From: Brucella anthropi ATCC 49188 | GTDB taxonomy: Bacteria; Pseudomonadota; Alphaproteobacteria; Rhizobiales; Rhizobiaceae | Reading direction: 5' to 3' | DNA: 64,000 nucleotides | Assembly: GCF_000017405.1 (NCBI RefSeq) | Contig: NC_009667.1 | Span: 1,660,001-1,724,000 of the forward strand | Part shown: piece after piece, positions 43,284 to 52,517 of the stretch | Layout of the letters: every line of letters begins with the position of its first letter | Numbering within the stretch: position 1 is the stretch's first letter | Program-made: the position numbers and the translations under genes | The notes under the pieces: model-generated | Told to the model about the DNA's origin: nothing | Databases searched by the model: none | Seen by the model: only the letters and a program-made list of their open reading frames with translations

Positions 43284-44579
43284 ATGAGTGGTGGACACTC
43301 CACATACACGCCGAAGACCGGCATCGAAAAATGGGTGGACGAACGGCTTCCCTTGCCACGTCTCGTCTATGATTCCTTCGTGGCCTATCCGACGCCGCGT
43401 AACCTGAACTACATGTACACTTTTGGTGGCATTTTGAGCTTCATGCTCATTTCGCAGATCCTGACCGGCGTTGTGCTGGCCATGCATTATGCTGCCGATA
43501 CGGGCATTGCGTTCAATTCCGTCGAGAAGATCATGCGTGACGTCAACTCCGGTTGGCTGCTGCGCTACATGCACTCCAACGGTGCATCCTTCTTCTTCAT
43601 TGCCGTCTATCTCCATATCGCTCGCGGTCTCTATTACGGTTCCTACAAGGCGCCGCGCGAGCTTCTGTGGATTCTGGGCGTGGTGATCTTCCTTCTCATG
43701 ATGGCTACCGCCTTCATGGGCTACGTGCTGCCATGGGGCCAGATGTCCTTCTGGGGTGCGACGGTTATCACCGGCTTCTTCACGGCTTTTCCGATCATCG
43801 GCGAACCGATCCAGCAGCTTCTGCTGGGCGGCTTTGCGGTCGACAATCCAACGCTCAACCGCTTTTTCTCGCTGCACTATCTGCTGCCGTTCATGATTGC
43901 CGGTGTCGTCATCCTGCACGTCTGGGCGCTGCATGTGACGGGTCAGACCAATCCGACCGGCATTGAAGTCAAGTCCAAGACCGACACGCTGCCGTTCACG
44001 CCTTATGCGACCATCAAGGACGCTTTCGGCGCGCTCGTCTTCTTCGTGTTCTTTGCCTACTTCGTCTTCTACATGCCGAACTTCCTCGGTCATCCGGATA
44101 ACTATATCCCGGCCGATTCTCTGAAGACACCTGCTCACATCGTTCCGGAATGGTACTTCCTGCCGTTCTACGCGATGCTGCGCGCCATCACCTTCAACAT
44201 CGGCCCGATCGACTCGAAGCTCGGCGGCGTTCTGACCATGTTCGGTTCGATCGCAATCCTCTTCGTCGTGCCGTGGCTCGATACGTCGAAGGTTCGTTCG
44301 GCTGTCTATCGTCCGTGGTTCAAGCTGTTCTTCTGGCTGTTCGTGATCAACGCCATCTTCCTCGGCTGGCTGGGTTCGCGTCCTGCGGAAGGTTCCTACG
44401 TCTTCATGGCGCAGCTCGGTACGCTCTACTACTTTGCTTTCTTCATCATCATCATGCCGGTCATCGGCCTGATCGAAACGCCGAAGCGTTTGCCGAACTC
44501 GATCACCGAGGCGGTTCTGGAGAAGAGCGGCAAGGCCGGGGTTACCCCCGTGGAAATCCCTGTTGAAACTCGGGGCTGA
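43284..44579 (+). CDS. petB: Cytochrome b subunit of the bc1 complex
   Basis: A 431-residue integral membrane protein with eight or nine helices carrying haems bL and bH. Landmarks are [25 protein letters not shown] and [23 protein letters not shown] (paired haem histidines), the [14 protein letters not shown] quinol-site motif, and [24 protein letters not shown] precedes the ATG. It follows petA by 21 bases and precedes petC. Confidence 0.97.
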   Translation: MSGGHSTYTPKTGIEKWVDERLPLPRLVYDSFVAYPTPRNLNYMYTFGGILSFMLISQILTGVVLAMHYAADTGIAFNSVEKIMRDVNSGWLLRYMHSNGASFFFIAVYLHIARGLYYGSYKAPRELLWILGVVIFLLMMATAFMGYVLPWGQMSFWGATVITGFFTAFPIIGEPIQQLLLGGFAVDNPTLNRFFSLHYLLPFMIAGVVILHVWALHVTGQTNPTGIEVKSKTDTLPFTPYATIKDAFGALVFFVFFAYFVFYMPNFLGHPDNYIPADSLKTPAHIVPEWYFLPFYAMLRAITFNIGPIDSKLGGVLTMFGSIAILFVVPWLDTSKVRSAVYRPWFKLFFWLFVINAIFLGWLGSRPAEGSYVFMAQLGTLYYFAFFIIIMPVIGLIETPKRLPNSITEAVLEKSGKAGVTPVEIPVETRG

Positions 44580-44607
44580 ACCAGCGAGAGAGATGAAGGA
44601 CGTAACA

Positions 44608-45480
44608 ATGAAAAACATCCTCAAGAATTTCGCTGCCTTCGGTATTGCTCCGCTGGTCGCGCTTGGTATCGCCCTGGGTGGTGCCTCGGCTGAGGAAGGC
44701 GGCAATGCCGCGGAGCCGGAACATTTCCCGATCCACCATCCCAAGCAGGAAAAGTGGAGCTTTGCCGGTCCGTTCGGAACCTATGACAAGGGACAGCTTC
44801 AGCGTGGCCTGAAGGTCTACAAGGAAGTTTGTTCGGCCTGTCATTCGATGAATCTGGTGGCGTTCCGCACGCTGGAAGGTCTCGGCTACTCACCGGAGCA
44901 GGTCAAGGCATTTGCCGCTGAATATGAAGTGCAGGACGGGCCGAATGCGGATGGCGAAATGTTCACCCGCAAGGCGATCCCGACTGATCACTTCCCGGCG
45001 CCATTTCCGAACGCGAACGCAGCTGCGGCCGCGAACAACGGGGCAGCTCCTCCGGACTTCTCGCTGATCGCGAAGGCTCGTGGTGTTGAACGCGGCTTCC
45101 CGACCTTCATCTTCGACATATTCACGCAATATGCCGAAGCAGGTCCGGACTACATCCATTCACTGCTGACCGGCTATGATGAACAGCCACCAGCGGGGAT
45201 GCATATTCCGGAAGGGACGCATTTCAACCCATACTTCATCGCCGGCAAATCGCTGGCCATGGCAAAGCCGCTGAGCGACGACCAAGTCACCTATGACGAT
45301 GGTTCGCCGCAAACGGTGGATCAGTATGCACGCGACGTTTCGGCATTCCTGATGTGGGCTGCAGAGCCGCATCTGGAAGATCGCAAGCGGACCGGTTTCC
45401 GGGTCATCATATTCCTGATCCTTTTTGCCGGTCTGGTTTATGTCGCCAAGCGTTCGATCTGGTCGGATGTTAAACACTGA
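44608..45480 (+). CDS. petC: Cytochrome c1 subunit of the bc1 complex
   Basis: A 290-residue c-type cytochrome with a signal peptide (AFGIAPLVALGIALGGASAEE), the haem-binding VCSACH (about residues 72-77) and a C-terminal membrane anchor (VIIFLILFAGLVYVAKRSIW). It accepts electrons from the Rieske centre. The ATG at 44608 has AAGGA seven bases upstream; in-frame ATGs at 44593 and earlier are less likely. It is last in petABC, with a terminator at 45505-45532. Confidence 0.96.
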   Translation: MKNILKNFAAFGIAPLVALGIALGGASAEEGGNAAEPEHFPIHHPKQEKWSFAGPFGTYDKGQLQRGLKVYKEVCSACHSMNLVAFRTLEGLGYSPEQVKAFAAEYEVQDGPNADGEMFTRKAIPTDHFPAPFPNANAAAAANNGAAPPDFSLIAKARGVERGFPTFIFDIFTQYAEAGPDYIHSLLTGYDEQPPAGMHIPEGTHFNPYFIAGKSLAMAKPLSDDQVTYDDGSPQTVDQYARDVSAFLMWAAEPHLEDRKRTGFRVIIFLILFAGLVYVAKRSIWSDVKH

Positions 45481-45504
45481 CAATAGATCAACCTGAATTA
45501 AAAG

Positions 45505-45532
45505 ATGGGCGCAGTGGGCGCCCATTTTTTTT
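45505..45532 (+). terminator. petABC terminator
   Basis: ATGGGCGC (45505-45512) pairs with GCGCCCAT (45518-45525) around AGTGG, followed by a run of T to 45532. Confidence 0.93.
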
Positions 45533-45719
45533 GTGCTGGAACTGGAAGATCAGCCTTGCCACAATTAGACCATGAAAATGACCGTGCGTCGCCGCAATGT
45601 TCTTGGCAGAAATGGGCGGTTTCTTTTGCAATTTGCCCGTTTGAGGGTGTAAAGGTCCTTGGTCCCAACTTTGCCTTGATTAACTTGACCGGCCCGCAGG
45701 CCGCCTGAAAGGATGGAAA

Positions 45720-46265
45720 ATGGAATCCGGATTTAAAGCCAGCTTGAAGGATGCGATCCGCACCATTCCGGACTATCCCAAGCCGGGCGTCCAATTCCGT
45801 GACGTGACGACGCTTATGGGCGATGCGCAGGCATTCCGTCGTTCCGTCGATGAGCTGGTCTATCCCTATGCAGGCAACAAGGTCGACAAGGTAGCGGGCA
45901 TCGAAGCACGTGGCTTTATTCTCGGCGGCGCAATCGCGCATCAGCTTTCGGCTGGTTTCGTACCGATCCGCAAGAAGGGCAAGCTGCCGCGCGATACAGT
46001 GCGCATTGCCTACAGCCTTGAATATGGCATCGATGAAATGGAGATGCATCGCGACGCGATTGAGAAGGGCGAACGGATCATTCTGGTGGACGATCTGATC
46101 GCCACGGGCGGAACGGCGGAAGCGGCAGCGAAGCTTCTGCTTCAGATGGGCGCAGAGATCGTCGCAGCCTGCTTCATCATCGACCTGCCGGATCTCGGCG
46201 GACGCAAGAAGCTGGAAGCTCTTGGCGTGCCGGTCCGCACGCTCGTGGCCTTTGAAGGCGACTGA
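45720..46265 (+). CDS. apt: Adenine phosphoribosyltransferase
   Basis: A 181-residue purine salvage enzyme converting adenine and PRPP to AMP. It has the family start [29 protein letters not shown], the [17 protein letters not shown] block, and the PRPP-binding loop [18 protein letters not shown] (about residues 120-137). AAAGGATGG lies just before the ATG. It is monocistronic, with a bidirectional terminator after it. Confidence 0.97.
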   Translation: MESGFKASLKDAIRTIPDYPKPGVQFRDVTTLMGDAQAFRRSVDELVYPYAGNKVDKVAGIEARGFILGGAIAHQLSAGFVPIRKKGKLPRDTVRIAYSLEYGIDEMEMHRDAIEKGERIILVDDLIATGGTAEAAAKLLLQMGAEIVAACFIIDLPDLGGRKKLEALGVPVRTLVAFEGD

Positions 46266-46274
46266 GAATACGAA

Positions 46275-46300
46275 AAAGCCCGGACATTGCTCCGGGCTTT
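46275..46300. terminator. Bidirectional terminator between apt and the MaoC gene
   Basis: AAAGCCCGGA (46275-46284) pairs perfectly with TCCGGGCTTT (46291-46300), flanked by A on one side and T on the other, between convergent genes. Confidence 0.92.
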
Positions 46301-46306
46301 GTTATT

Positions 46307-46789
46307 TCAGGCATCAGCCTTGGGCGGCAGTTTCACCATCGCCGCATTGTCGAAGGACAGCACCTCTTCGCCATTCTGGTTATGGGCGCTCGTCGTCATA
46401 GTCAGCATCGACCAGCCGGGGCGGGAGGCGAGCGGCCTTATGGCGTGGACCAGGCGCTTGTAGGTGATCGTATCTCCGGCATAGACGGGCTTCGACCATT
46501 TCAAGTTTTCAAAGCCGGGTGAGGGGCCGAATGTCGGCGGCGTCTCGCCGCGTTTCAGAGCTTCCTTCGTTGCCTTGACGATGGAAGCGACATTGAGCTT
46601 CATGAACACTGCAGTGGTGTGCCAGCCGGAAGCGCAAAGTCCGCCGAAGACACTCTTCTTTGCCGCTTCGCTGTCCAGATGGAACGGCTGCGGATCATAT
46701 TTCCTGGCGAAATCGATGATTTCCTCGGCAGTAAACGTATAGCTGCCGATGGCGAGGTTCTGCCCGAGATTTTCTTCCAGGAAACTCAT
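46307..46789 (-). CDS. MaoC family dehydratase (second of a tandem pair)
   Basis: A 160-residue hot-dog fold protein. The hydratase-type signature is FARKYDPQPFHLDSEAAKKSVFGGLCASGWHTTAVFMKL, with the catalytic Asp/His pair (about residues 31-36). Typical members hydrate or dehydrate acyl-CoA thioesters (R-specific enoyl-CoA hydratases). The ATG at 46789 overlaps the previous stop as ATGA and has GGAGGGGC upstream. It is paired with a paralogue directly upstream, so the two may form a heterodimer. The substrate is unknown. Confidence 0.88.
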   Translation of the reverse strand: MSFLEENLGQNLAIGSYTFTAEEIIDFARKYDPQPFHLDSEAAKKSVFGGLCASGWHTTAVFMKLNVASIVKATKEALKRGETPPTFGPSPGFENLKWSKPVYAGDTITYKRLVHAIRPLASRPGWSMLTMTTSAHNQNGEEVLSFDNAAMVKLPPKADA

Positions 46790-47271
46790 GACGCCCCTCC
46801 TGCCGTCGCATCGTGATCGCGGCGCAGCATCATGCATGGATGCTGCATTTCGCACACGCTCTCACCACGCTGATTGAACAGTTCATGGTGGAACGTCACC
46901 AACCCGATGGCCGGGCGCGATTTGGAAATGCGCTTGTCCTTGATGGTCGTCACACCATTCAGCGTATCGCCCGCAAGCACGGGGCGTTTCCAACGCGTGA
47001 ATTCGACGCCGGGACCGCCCTGTGACGTTGAGTTTGTAAGATAGGCATCACAGACCATGCGCATGATGAGGGAGGTGGTCTGCCATCCCGATGCCGCCAG
47101 CCCGCCGAGCACGCTCGCCTTGCCTGCTTCCTCATCAAGATGGAACGGCTGCGGATCGAACTCGCTGGCAAACTCGATGATTTCTTGCTTGTTGATCGTA
47201 CGAGGACCGAAGGGAAGGGTCATTCCCGGCTCCATATCCTCATAAGCATATTTAGGCAGAGGCTTGCTCAC
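46786..47271 (-). CDS. MaoC family dehydratase (first of a tandem pair)
   Basis: A 161-residue hot-dog protein, paralogous to the next gene (ASEFDPQPFHLDEEAGKASVLGGLAASGWQTTSLIMRM). I take the GTG at 47271 because GGAGGAG precedes it. An ATG at 47295 is in frame, but that ribosome-binding site would then be inside the gene. Its stop overlaps the start of its partner by four bases. Both have the active-site DPQPFHLD block. Confidence 0.86.
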   Translation of the reverse strand: MSKPLPKYAYEDMEPGMTLPFGPRTINKQEIIEFASEFDPQPFHLDEEAGKASVLGGLAASGWQTTSLIMRMVCDAYLTNSTSQGGPGVEFTRWKRPVLAGDTLNGVTTIKDKRISKSRPAIGLVTFHHELFNQRGESVCEMQHPCMMLRRDHDATAGGAS

Positions 47272-47302
47272 CCTCGATCTCCTCCGAGTAGGCATAAAGA
47301 AA

Positions 47303-47325
47303 AGGCCGCCGGTTTTCGGCGGCCT
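47303..47325 (-). terminator. ychF terminator
   Basis: On the minus strand AGGCCGCCG pairs with CGGCGGCCT around a five-base loop, followed by TTTCTTT. It lies eight bases after the ychF stop. Confidence 0.85.
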
Positions 47326-47332
47326 GAACGTA

Positions 47333-48436
47333 TCAGGTATTGAAGCGGAACAGCATCACATCGCCGTCATGGACGATGTATTCCTTGCCTTCGTCCCTTG
47401 CCTTGCCGGCTTCCTTCGCTCCGACTTCGCCATTGTATTTGACGTAGTCTTCATAGGCGATGGTCTGGGCGCGGATGAAGCCGCGCTCGAAATCGGTATG
47501 AATGACACCGGCAGCACCGGGAGCCTTGGTGCCGCGCCGGATTGTCCAGGCGCGGGTTTCCTTCGGTCCTGCGGTGAAATAGGTGATGAGGTCGAGAAGC
47601 TTGTAACCGGCGCGGATCAGGCGGTCGAGGCCCGGTTCCTCAAGGTCCATGCTTTCCAGATATTCCTTGGCTTCCTCATCGGGAAGCTGCGCAACTTCCG
47701 CTTCGATTGCAGCCGAAATGATGACCGTCTGGGCACCCTGTTCCTCGGCCATCTTGTCGACGGCAGCGCTATACTCGTTGCCCTTGGCCGCATCGCCTTC
47801 AGCGACGTTGCAGACATAAAGAACCGGCTTGGAGGTGAGAAGGTTCAGGCCCTTCAGCGTCAGCAGGTCTTCTGCGGCAATATCCTTCAGCATCAGGCGG
47901 ACCGGCTGGCCGTTCTGAAGCAGTTCGAGTGCTGCTTCCATCACCGGCAGAATGGTGAGGGCTTCCTTGTCCTTGCCGGTAGCGCGCTTGCGGATCTGCA
48001 CGATGCGGCGCTCGATGCTTTCGAGGTCCGACAGCATCAACTCCGTCTCAACCGTCTGGGCGTCCGATACCGGATCGATACGACCTTCGACATGGGTGAT
48101 ATCGTCATCCTCGAAGCAACGCAGCACATGCACGATGGCATCCACTTCGCGGATATTGGCGAGGAACTGGTTGCCGAGACCTTCACCCTTCGATGCGCCG
48201 CGCACGAGGCCGGCAATATCAACGAAGTTGATGCGGGTCGGGATGATTTCCTTCGAACCGGCAATCCGGGCGATATCGTTCTGGCGCGGATCGGGAACCG
48301 CCACTTCGCCCGTGTTCGGCTCAATGGTGCAGAACGGATAGTTTGCGGCCTGTGCGGCGGCCGTTTTGGTCAGCGCGTTGAAAAGCGTCGACTTGCCAAC
48401 ATTTGGCAGACCGACGATGCCGCATTTGAAACCCAT
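47333..48436 (-). CDS. ychF: Redox-regulated ATPase YchF
   Basis: A 367-residue Obg-related P-loop NTPase that prefers ATP. The G1 loop is GLPNVGKST (about residues 8-16), followed by PFCTIEPN and FVDIAGLVRGASKGEGLGNQFLANI (G3 region). The TGS domain is at the C-terminus (AWTIRRGTKAPGAAGVIHTDFERGFIRAQTI). It binds ribosomes and takes part in stress and translation control. It is upstream of the MaoC pair and downstream of pth, all on the minus strand. Confidence 0.97.
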   Translation of the reverse strand: MGFKCGIVGLPNVGKSTLFNALTKTAAAQAANYPFCTIEPNTGEVAVPDPRQNDIARIAGSKEIIPTRINFVDIAGLVRGASKGEGLGNQFLANIREVDAIVHVLRCFEDDDITHVEGRIDPVSDAQTVETELMLSDLESIERRIVQIRKRATGKDKEALTILPVMEAALELLQNGQPVRLMLKDIAAEDLLTLKGLNLLTSKPVLYVCNVAEGDAAKGNEYSAAVDKMAEEQGAQTVIISAAIEAEVAQLPDEEAKEYLESMDLEEPGLDRLIRAGYKLLDLITYFTAGPKETRAWTIRRGTKAPGAAGVIHTDFERGFIRAQTIAYEDYVKYNGEVGAKEAGKARDEGKEYIVHDGDVMLFRFNT

Positions 48437-48536
48437 GATCGTACCTATCAGACTAGAATTCTATTGTTGTGGCTATGCGTCATCGGACCGTGAAGCGTCA
48501 AGAGGCGGAGGCGTCGCGCCCTTGGGAACGGCTTAC

Positions 48537-48592
48537 TTTTACGCATTCTCCCATGCAAAACCGCTTCGCACTTTTGCTGGAAATGCTTTAGT
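48537..48592. repeat. Intergenic repeat (family D)
   Basis: Ends in CTTTTGCTGGAAATGCTTTA and starts near ACTTTTACGCATTCTCCC; the inverse complement aligns with 3129-3180. It lies between pth and ychF. Confidence 0.65.
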
Positions 48593-49343
48593 CCTTTTTG
48601 CCAAGCAGCTTTTTCAGCATTTCAGCCATCGGGCCGCTGGCAGGAATATTCGGCTTCTTCTGGTTCTGCCGCGCCTGGCGAATATGGCTCTGCGCCTTTG
48701 GTGGCGCCTTTTCCAGTTGTGCGGGATCGGCCTTGAAACCGCTGGGCCGTTGATTGCCGTCGCCCATGGCGAGCGCAATGCGGTTCATGAAGCTGTTGTC
48801 TTCGCCCTTGGCGGCAAGCAGGCCCACATTGTCGGCAATAGCGCCCAGGAGCGTATCCAGCCATTCATTGTCGGCCTTGGCGAAATCGCCGAGGACATAG
48901 TTATGCACGAGTTCCTTCGCACCCGGATGGCCGATGCCAAGCCGCATGCGGCGATAATTCTGGCCGCCGGGGAAGGCCTGCATATGCGCGTCGATGGATT
49001 TGATGCCGTTATGGCCGCCGGAGCCGCCGCCGGTCTTGATGCGCAGCTTGCCGGGAATGAGGTCGAGTTCGTCATAAATCACGACAAGATCGGCAGGTGT
49101 CAGCTTGTAGAAGCGCATGGCTTCGCCGATGGACTGACCCGAAAGGTTCATAAAAGTCTGCGGCTTGACCAGCAGCACTTTTTCGCCGTCGATCACACCG
49201 TCGGCAATCTCGGCCTGAAACTTCTTCTGCCAGTTGGAAAAGCGATGGCGGCGGAATATTTCATCCGCCGCCATGAAACCGATATTGTGCCGGTTATGCG
49301 CATATTTGGGGCCCGGATTGCCAAGACCTGCAATGAGCAGCAT
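48588..49343 (-). CDS. pth: Peptidyl-tRNA hydrolase
   Basis: A 251-residue Pth that frees stalled peptidyl-tRNA. The catalytic His is in [14 protein letters not shown] (about residue 20). Other blocks are [28 protein letters not shown] and [15 protein letters not shown]. The last about 55 residues are a Pro/Lys/Gln-rich extension ending [12 protein letters not shown], beyond the roughly 190 residues of the E. coli enzyme. Such extensions occur in rhizobial homologues. It follows rplY on the same strand with a repeat between them. Confidence 0.96.
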   Translation of the reverse strand: MLLIAGLGNPGPKYAHNRHNIGFMAADEIFRRHRFSNWQKKFQAEIADGVIDGEKVLLVKPQTFMNLSGQSIGEAMRFYKLTPADLVVIYDELDLIPGKLRIKTGGGSGGHNGIKSIDAHMQAFPGGQNYRRMRLGIGHPGAKELVHNYVLGDFAKADNEWLDTLLGAIADNVGLLAAKGEDNSFMNRIALAMGDGNQRPSGFKADPAQLEKAPPKAQSHIRQARQNQKKPNIPASGPMAEMLKKLLGKKD

Positions 49344-49363
49344 GGTTCAGAGCCCCTTCTGTA

Positions 49364-49406
49364 GCGCTTCCCGAAAAGTGGGAACCGGTTTTCGGATAAG
49401 AAGCGC
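49364..49406. repeat. Intergenic palindromic repeat (family C)
   Basis: GCGCTTC (49364-49370) and GAAGCGC (49400-49406) are the outer arms around CCGAAAAGTGGGAACCGG. It lies between rplY and pth. Confidence 0.8.
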
Positions 49407-49431
49407 GTTAGCGCTCCTGTGCGGAAAGCGA

Positions 49432-50061
49432 TTATTCGCCGTCCTTGGCTTCTTCTTCTGCAGCGCCTTCCGAAGCAGCTTCTTCCGACTTCAGGCCGGC
49501 AGGAGCAGCAATCGTGGCGATGGTGAAGTCGCGATCCTGGATGGCAGCGGTCACGCCCTTCGGCAGCTTGATCGCCGAAATGTGGACGGAGTCGCCGATT
49601 TCGAGGCCGGTCAGGTCGAACTCGAGTGCTTCCGGAATTGCATTGGCCGGAACGATCAGTTCAACGTCGTGACGAACGATGTTGAGAACGCCGCCGCGCT
49701 TGATGCCCGGAGCTGCTTCTTCGTTCTTGAAGTGAACAGGAACATTCACGTGGACGACCGACTTCGCGGAAACGCGCAGGAAGTCGACATGCTGCGGGAA
49801 GTCACGGACCGGATCCAGCTGGTAGTCCTTCGGGAGGACCTGAATCTTCTTGCCGTCTACTTCGATCGTGGCAACAGTGGTCTTAAAGCCACCGCCATGA
49901 ATCTTGTAGAAGATCTCCTTGTAGGAGACGGCGATTGCGAGGGGTTCCTGCTTGTCGCCATAGATGACTGCAGGAATCTGGCCGTTGCGACGCAGTTCGC
50001 GGGAGGACCCCTTACCAACCCGGGTACGCAGATCGGCCTTGAGCACGTAAGTCTCGCTCAT
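49432..50061 (-). CDS. rplY: 50S ribosomal protein L25 (Ctc type)
   Basis: A 209-residue long-form L25 that binds 5S rRNA. The N-terminal domain ([31 protein letters not shown]) is the L25 core. The C-terminal half is the TL5/Ctc beta domain, ending in an acidic tail ([18 protein letters not shown]). The ATG at 50061 has AAAGGAAATGCC before it; a longer in-frame start at 50139 runs into a repeat. The usual neighbour of pth in alphaproteobacteria. Confidence 0.97.
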   Translation of the reverse strand: MSETYVLKADLRTRVGKGSSRELRRNGQIPAVIYGDKQEPLAIAVSYKEIFYKIHGGGFKTTVATIEVDGKKIQVLPKDYQLDPVRDFPQHVDFLRVSAKSVVHVNVPVHFKNEEAAPGIKRGGVLNIVRHDVELIVPANAIPEALEFDLTGLEIGDSVHISAIKLPKGVTAAIQDRDFTIATIAAPAGLKSEEAASEGAAEEEAKDGE

Positions 50062-50109
50062 GGCATTTCCTTTCGATGTTACTGGAGTGTCGCTCGCTGT
50101 ATAGTCTGC

Positions 50110-50154
50110 GCATGATCTTGTCCGAAAACCGGTTTCCACTTTTCGGGATCATGC
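50110..50154. repeat. Intergenic palindromic repeat (family C)
   Basis: GCATGATC (50110-50117) and GATCATGC (50147-50154) enclose CCGAAAACCGG and CCACTTTTCGG. It is nearly identical to the copy at 2224-2270 and sits upstream of rplY. Confidence 0.88.
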
Positions 50155-50328
50155 TTCAACAAACGACATGAAACAGCCCGTATTGTCTGTCACAAGGTGA
50201 AAGACCGGACCGCTCCATTCCGCGTTGCCTCCAAGGGTGTCTACGCGGATGGCGCTGGCTATAGACCATAGCGTGCGGCGGCGCAAGTTTTTTGGATTTG
50301 CCTTACACGGGAGGGCAACGGGCCATAG

Positions 50329-50357
50329 TTGAAAAAACGATCTCGATGGCCTATATT
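50329..50357 (+). promoter_or_regulatory. Strong sigma70-type promoter of the small RNA candidate
   Basis: The -35 TTGAAA (50329-50334) and -10 TATATT (50352-50357) are separated by exactly 17 bases. Transcription would start at about 50364, the first base of the hairpin that follows. Confidence 0.75.
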
Positions 50358-50363
50358 CGGATC

Positions 50364-50452
50364 GGTAGCTGAAGCGCGAACTCCAGCTACCGTGTTCTTA
50401 GCTAAAGAAATGTACCCGCACTGTGGCTTGCCAGCTGGTGCGGGTTTTCTTT
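50364..50452 (+). ncRNA. Candidate small RNA of about 89 bases
   Basis: From the promoter the sequence runs into a perfect hairpin, GGTAGCTG (50364-50371) with CAGCTACC (50384-50391). A single-stranded linker of about 23 bases follows, then an intrinsic terminator, CCCGCAC (50415-50421) with GTGCGGG (50438-50444), and a T-rich tail. No start codon with a ribosome-binding site lies inside it, and the next gene starts 300 bases later. Promoter, 5' hairpin and terminator all fit one transcript. I do not recognise the RNA family. It could alternatively be a regulatory leader of the ATPase gene at 50759. Confidence 0.7.
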
Positions 50453-50758
50453 ATTCTAAGCGTGAATCTAATGGGTATTAACCACATAGAGTCCACCTCC
50501 GAATAGAGGGCAAAGCCTATGCCTAGGTCGGAGCGGCTCATCCTCCCCGACGCGCCCGCTGGCTGGACGCTTGCTGCTTTTGCCCCCTGTTTGGATAGCT
50601 ATCAAAACTTCAGGTTGAAATCTACCGCCCGGCATCTGTGGGCATCTGTCTTAACGGGTGGCGATGACGACCGCAAAAGTGTTAAGCGAATGCCTGATCG
50701 ACCGCAGGCTTGGCCGTGCGAGTCGTTTGTTCCTGCTATGTTGAAACAAGGAGGCGAG
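50453..50758. other. Intergenic stretch before the HerA-like ATPase gene
   Basis: About 300 bases without a convincing gene. It is open in the frame of the following gene back to an ATG at 50519, but the composition of that peptide is not protein-like, and the real start at 50759 has an excellent ribosome-binding site. A CTCCGA/TCGGAG stem around 50494-50533 is the only structure noted. Confidence 0.5.
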
Positions 50759-52303
50759 ATGCAGGTCGGTATCGACATGGGTGCAGTTGCTGGAAGCGGT
50801 TCTGCCTCGGCAGCGGCGCTTGGCGGTGGCAAGCAGGCCATGCTTGATCTTGAGGAGCTTCTCGCCACGCGTCTGCTCGTGCAGGGCAATTCCGGCTCCG
50901 GCAAATCGCATCTTTTGCGCCGCCTTCTGGAACAGAGCGCGCAATGGGTGCAGCAGTGTATCGTCGATCCGGAAGGCGATTTCGTCACGCTGGCCGATCT
51001 TTATGGCCATGTCGTCGTTGATGCCGCCCGCACCGAAGCCGAACTGACCCGCATTGCCGGACGTATCCGCCAGCACCGTGTTTCGGTGGTGCTCAATCTG
51101 GAAGGGCTGGACGTCGAGCAGCAGATGCGCTCCGCTGCGGCTTTTCTTGGCGGTTTGTTCGATGCCGAGCGCGACTATTGGTATCCGATGCTCGTGGTTG
51201 TGGATGAGGCGCAGCTTTTTGCGCCTGCCGCCGCCGGTGAAGTGTCGGATGAAGCGCGCAAGCTTTCGCTCGGCGCGATGACCAATCTCATGTGTCGCGG
51301 ACGAAAGCGCGGCCTTGCGGGGGTTATCGCTACGCAGCGACTGGCGAAGCTTGCCAAGAACGTTGCAGCTGAAGCTTCGAACTTCCTCATGGGGCGTACA
51401 TTTCTCGATATCGACATGGCGCGCGCCGCTGATCTTCTGGGCATGGAGCGCAAGCAGGCGGAAATGTTCCGCGATCTGCAGCGCGGACATTTCGTGGCGC
51501 TTGGCCCCGCATTGTCGCGTCGTCCATTGCCGATCAAGATCGGCAAGGTGGAGACATCGGCGCGGTCTTCATCGCCGAAACTGATGCCACTTCCTGATGC
51601 GCCGGAAGATGCGCTCGACCTCATCTTCACGCCTGCGCCGCAGGAAATCCGTGCTGCCGTGCGCAGAGCGCCGCCGCCTCCACCGCCGCCATCGACGGCG
51701 GAGATTCTGGCGCAGGTAGCAAAGCCGAAGCCCGAAGCCGAACCGGCACAGGAACCTTTGTTCCCCGGCATGGTGGAAGCCGAACGGGATGAGCTCCTCG
51801 AAAAGGTCATGCGCGAGATCGTGGACGATCCGGAAGCGTCGTTCCGGTCCGTGGCCGTGCTTTATCAGGACTTTCTGGTGCGCTGTCGCATTCACCGCGT
51901 TCCGGGCGAACCGCTGGCTCTCCCTGCCTTCCGCCGCAGGCTGGCGGTGGCGCAGGCCAGCATTGAAAGCGATGTGGCCAGTGGCGAAACATGGCAGCAG
52001 GCGCTGTCCCTGTCGGAAAGCCTCACCGACGATGTGCAGGGCGTGTTCCTGATCGTTGCGCAGGCGGCTGTCACCGGCGCGCCTTGCCCGTCCGACGCAG
52101 CGCTGGCGCGCGCCTATGGCACGCACTCGTTCAGTCGTGCCCGGCGTCTGCTGACCTATTTTGAAGAACGCGGACTTCTGGTTGTGCGCAATGATTTCAA
52201 GGGAATGCGTATCGTCAATTTCCCCGATCTCGCCTGCGAAACGGCACCGGGCGACCCGAATGCGCCGGATGAGCTGGCGGAAGAAGGCGCTGCGGCTGAG
52301 TAA
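50759..52303 (+). CDS. HerA-like/DUF87 ATP-binding protein
   Basis: A 514-residue P-loop ATPase of the HerA/VirB4-like type. Walker A is VQGNSGSGKSHLLR (about residues 40-53), Walker B is MLVVVDEAQLFAP (about 143-155), and VIATQRLAKLAKNVAAEASNFLMGRTFLDIDMARAADLLGM follows, as in DUF87 helicase/translocase proteins. A Pro-rich linker (RRAPPPPPPPS, about 300) separates a C-terminal region that may be a winged helix. The ATG at 50759 is directly preceded by AAGGAGGCGAG. Function is unknown; HerA-type motors act on DNA with nucleases. Confidence 0.85.
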   Translation: MQVGIDMGAVAGSGSASAAALGGGKQAMLDLEELLATRLLVQGNSGSGKSHLLRRLLEQSAQWVQQCIVDPEGDFVTLADLYGHVVVDAARTEAELTRIAGRIRQHRVSVVLNLEGLDVEQQMRSAAAFLGGLFDAERDYWYPMLVVVDEAQLFAPAAAGEVSDEARKLSLGAMTNLMCRGRKRGLAGVIATQRLAKLAKNVAAEASNFLMGRTFLDIDMARAADLLGMERKQAEMFRDLQRGHFVALGPALSRRPLPIKIGKVETSARSSSPKLMPLPDAPEDALDLIFTPAPQEIRAAVRRAPPPPPPPSTAEILAQVAKPKPEAEPAQEPLFPGMVEAERDELLEKVMREIVDDPEASFRSVAVLYQDFLVRCRIHRVPGEPLALPAFRRRLAVAQASIESDVASGETWQQALSLSESLTDDVQGVFLIVAQAAVTGAPCPSDAALARAYGTHSFSRARRLLTYFEERGLLVVRNDFKGMRIVNFPDLACETAPGDPNAPDELAEEGAAAE

Positions 52304-52348
52304 GCTGTGAAAACTGTCATGAACCTGTAATGATCCTCGCCGACAGCT

Positions 52349-52494
52349 GCACTACTGTTGCATTCTTCGTGATGCCGGGCTGCAAAGAGCAATTTGCCTG
52401 CGTTCCGGTGCTCACGTACCTTTAAGTACGCTCTGCTCCGGTACTCGAAAATCACTCTTTTCGCCACGGCCTGACGAATTTGCAACTGTAGTGC
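52349..52494. repeat. MITE-like element with terminal inverted repeats (family A)
   Basis: A 146-base unit. Ends are GCACTACTGTTGCA (52349-52362) and TGCAACTGTAGTGC (52481-52494), exact inverses but for one base. The centre contains GTACCTTTAAGTAC. Copies occur at 57808-57952 and (inverted) 62204-62347. It creates a small minus-strand reading frame that should not be called a gene. Confidence 0.8.
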
Positions 52495-52517
52495 CAGGGA
52501 TCATTCAGGATGACAGC

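Noticed and set aside
42885..44744. A 619-codon minus-strand frame opposite petA and petB
   Set aside because: petA and petB are unmistakable; the antisense frame is a shadow.
50494..50600. Possible structured RNA (SRP RNA or riboswitch) before the HerA-like gene
   Set aside because: The CTCCGA/TCGGAG stem is isolated and I could not match it to SRP RNA, SAM or other known motifs.
50519..50758. An 80-codon N-terminal extension of the HerA-like gene
   Set aside because: The ATG at 50759 has AAGGAGGCGAG immediately upstream and the extension does not look like protein.
52156..52485. Minus-strand hypothetical ORF starting inside the family A repeat
   Set aside because: The first part is repeat sequence and the rest is antisense to the HerA-like gene.
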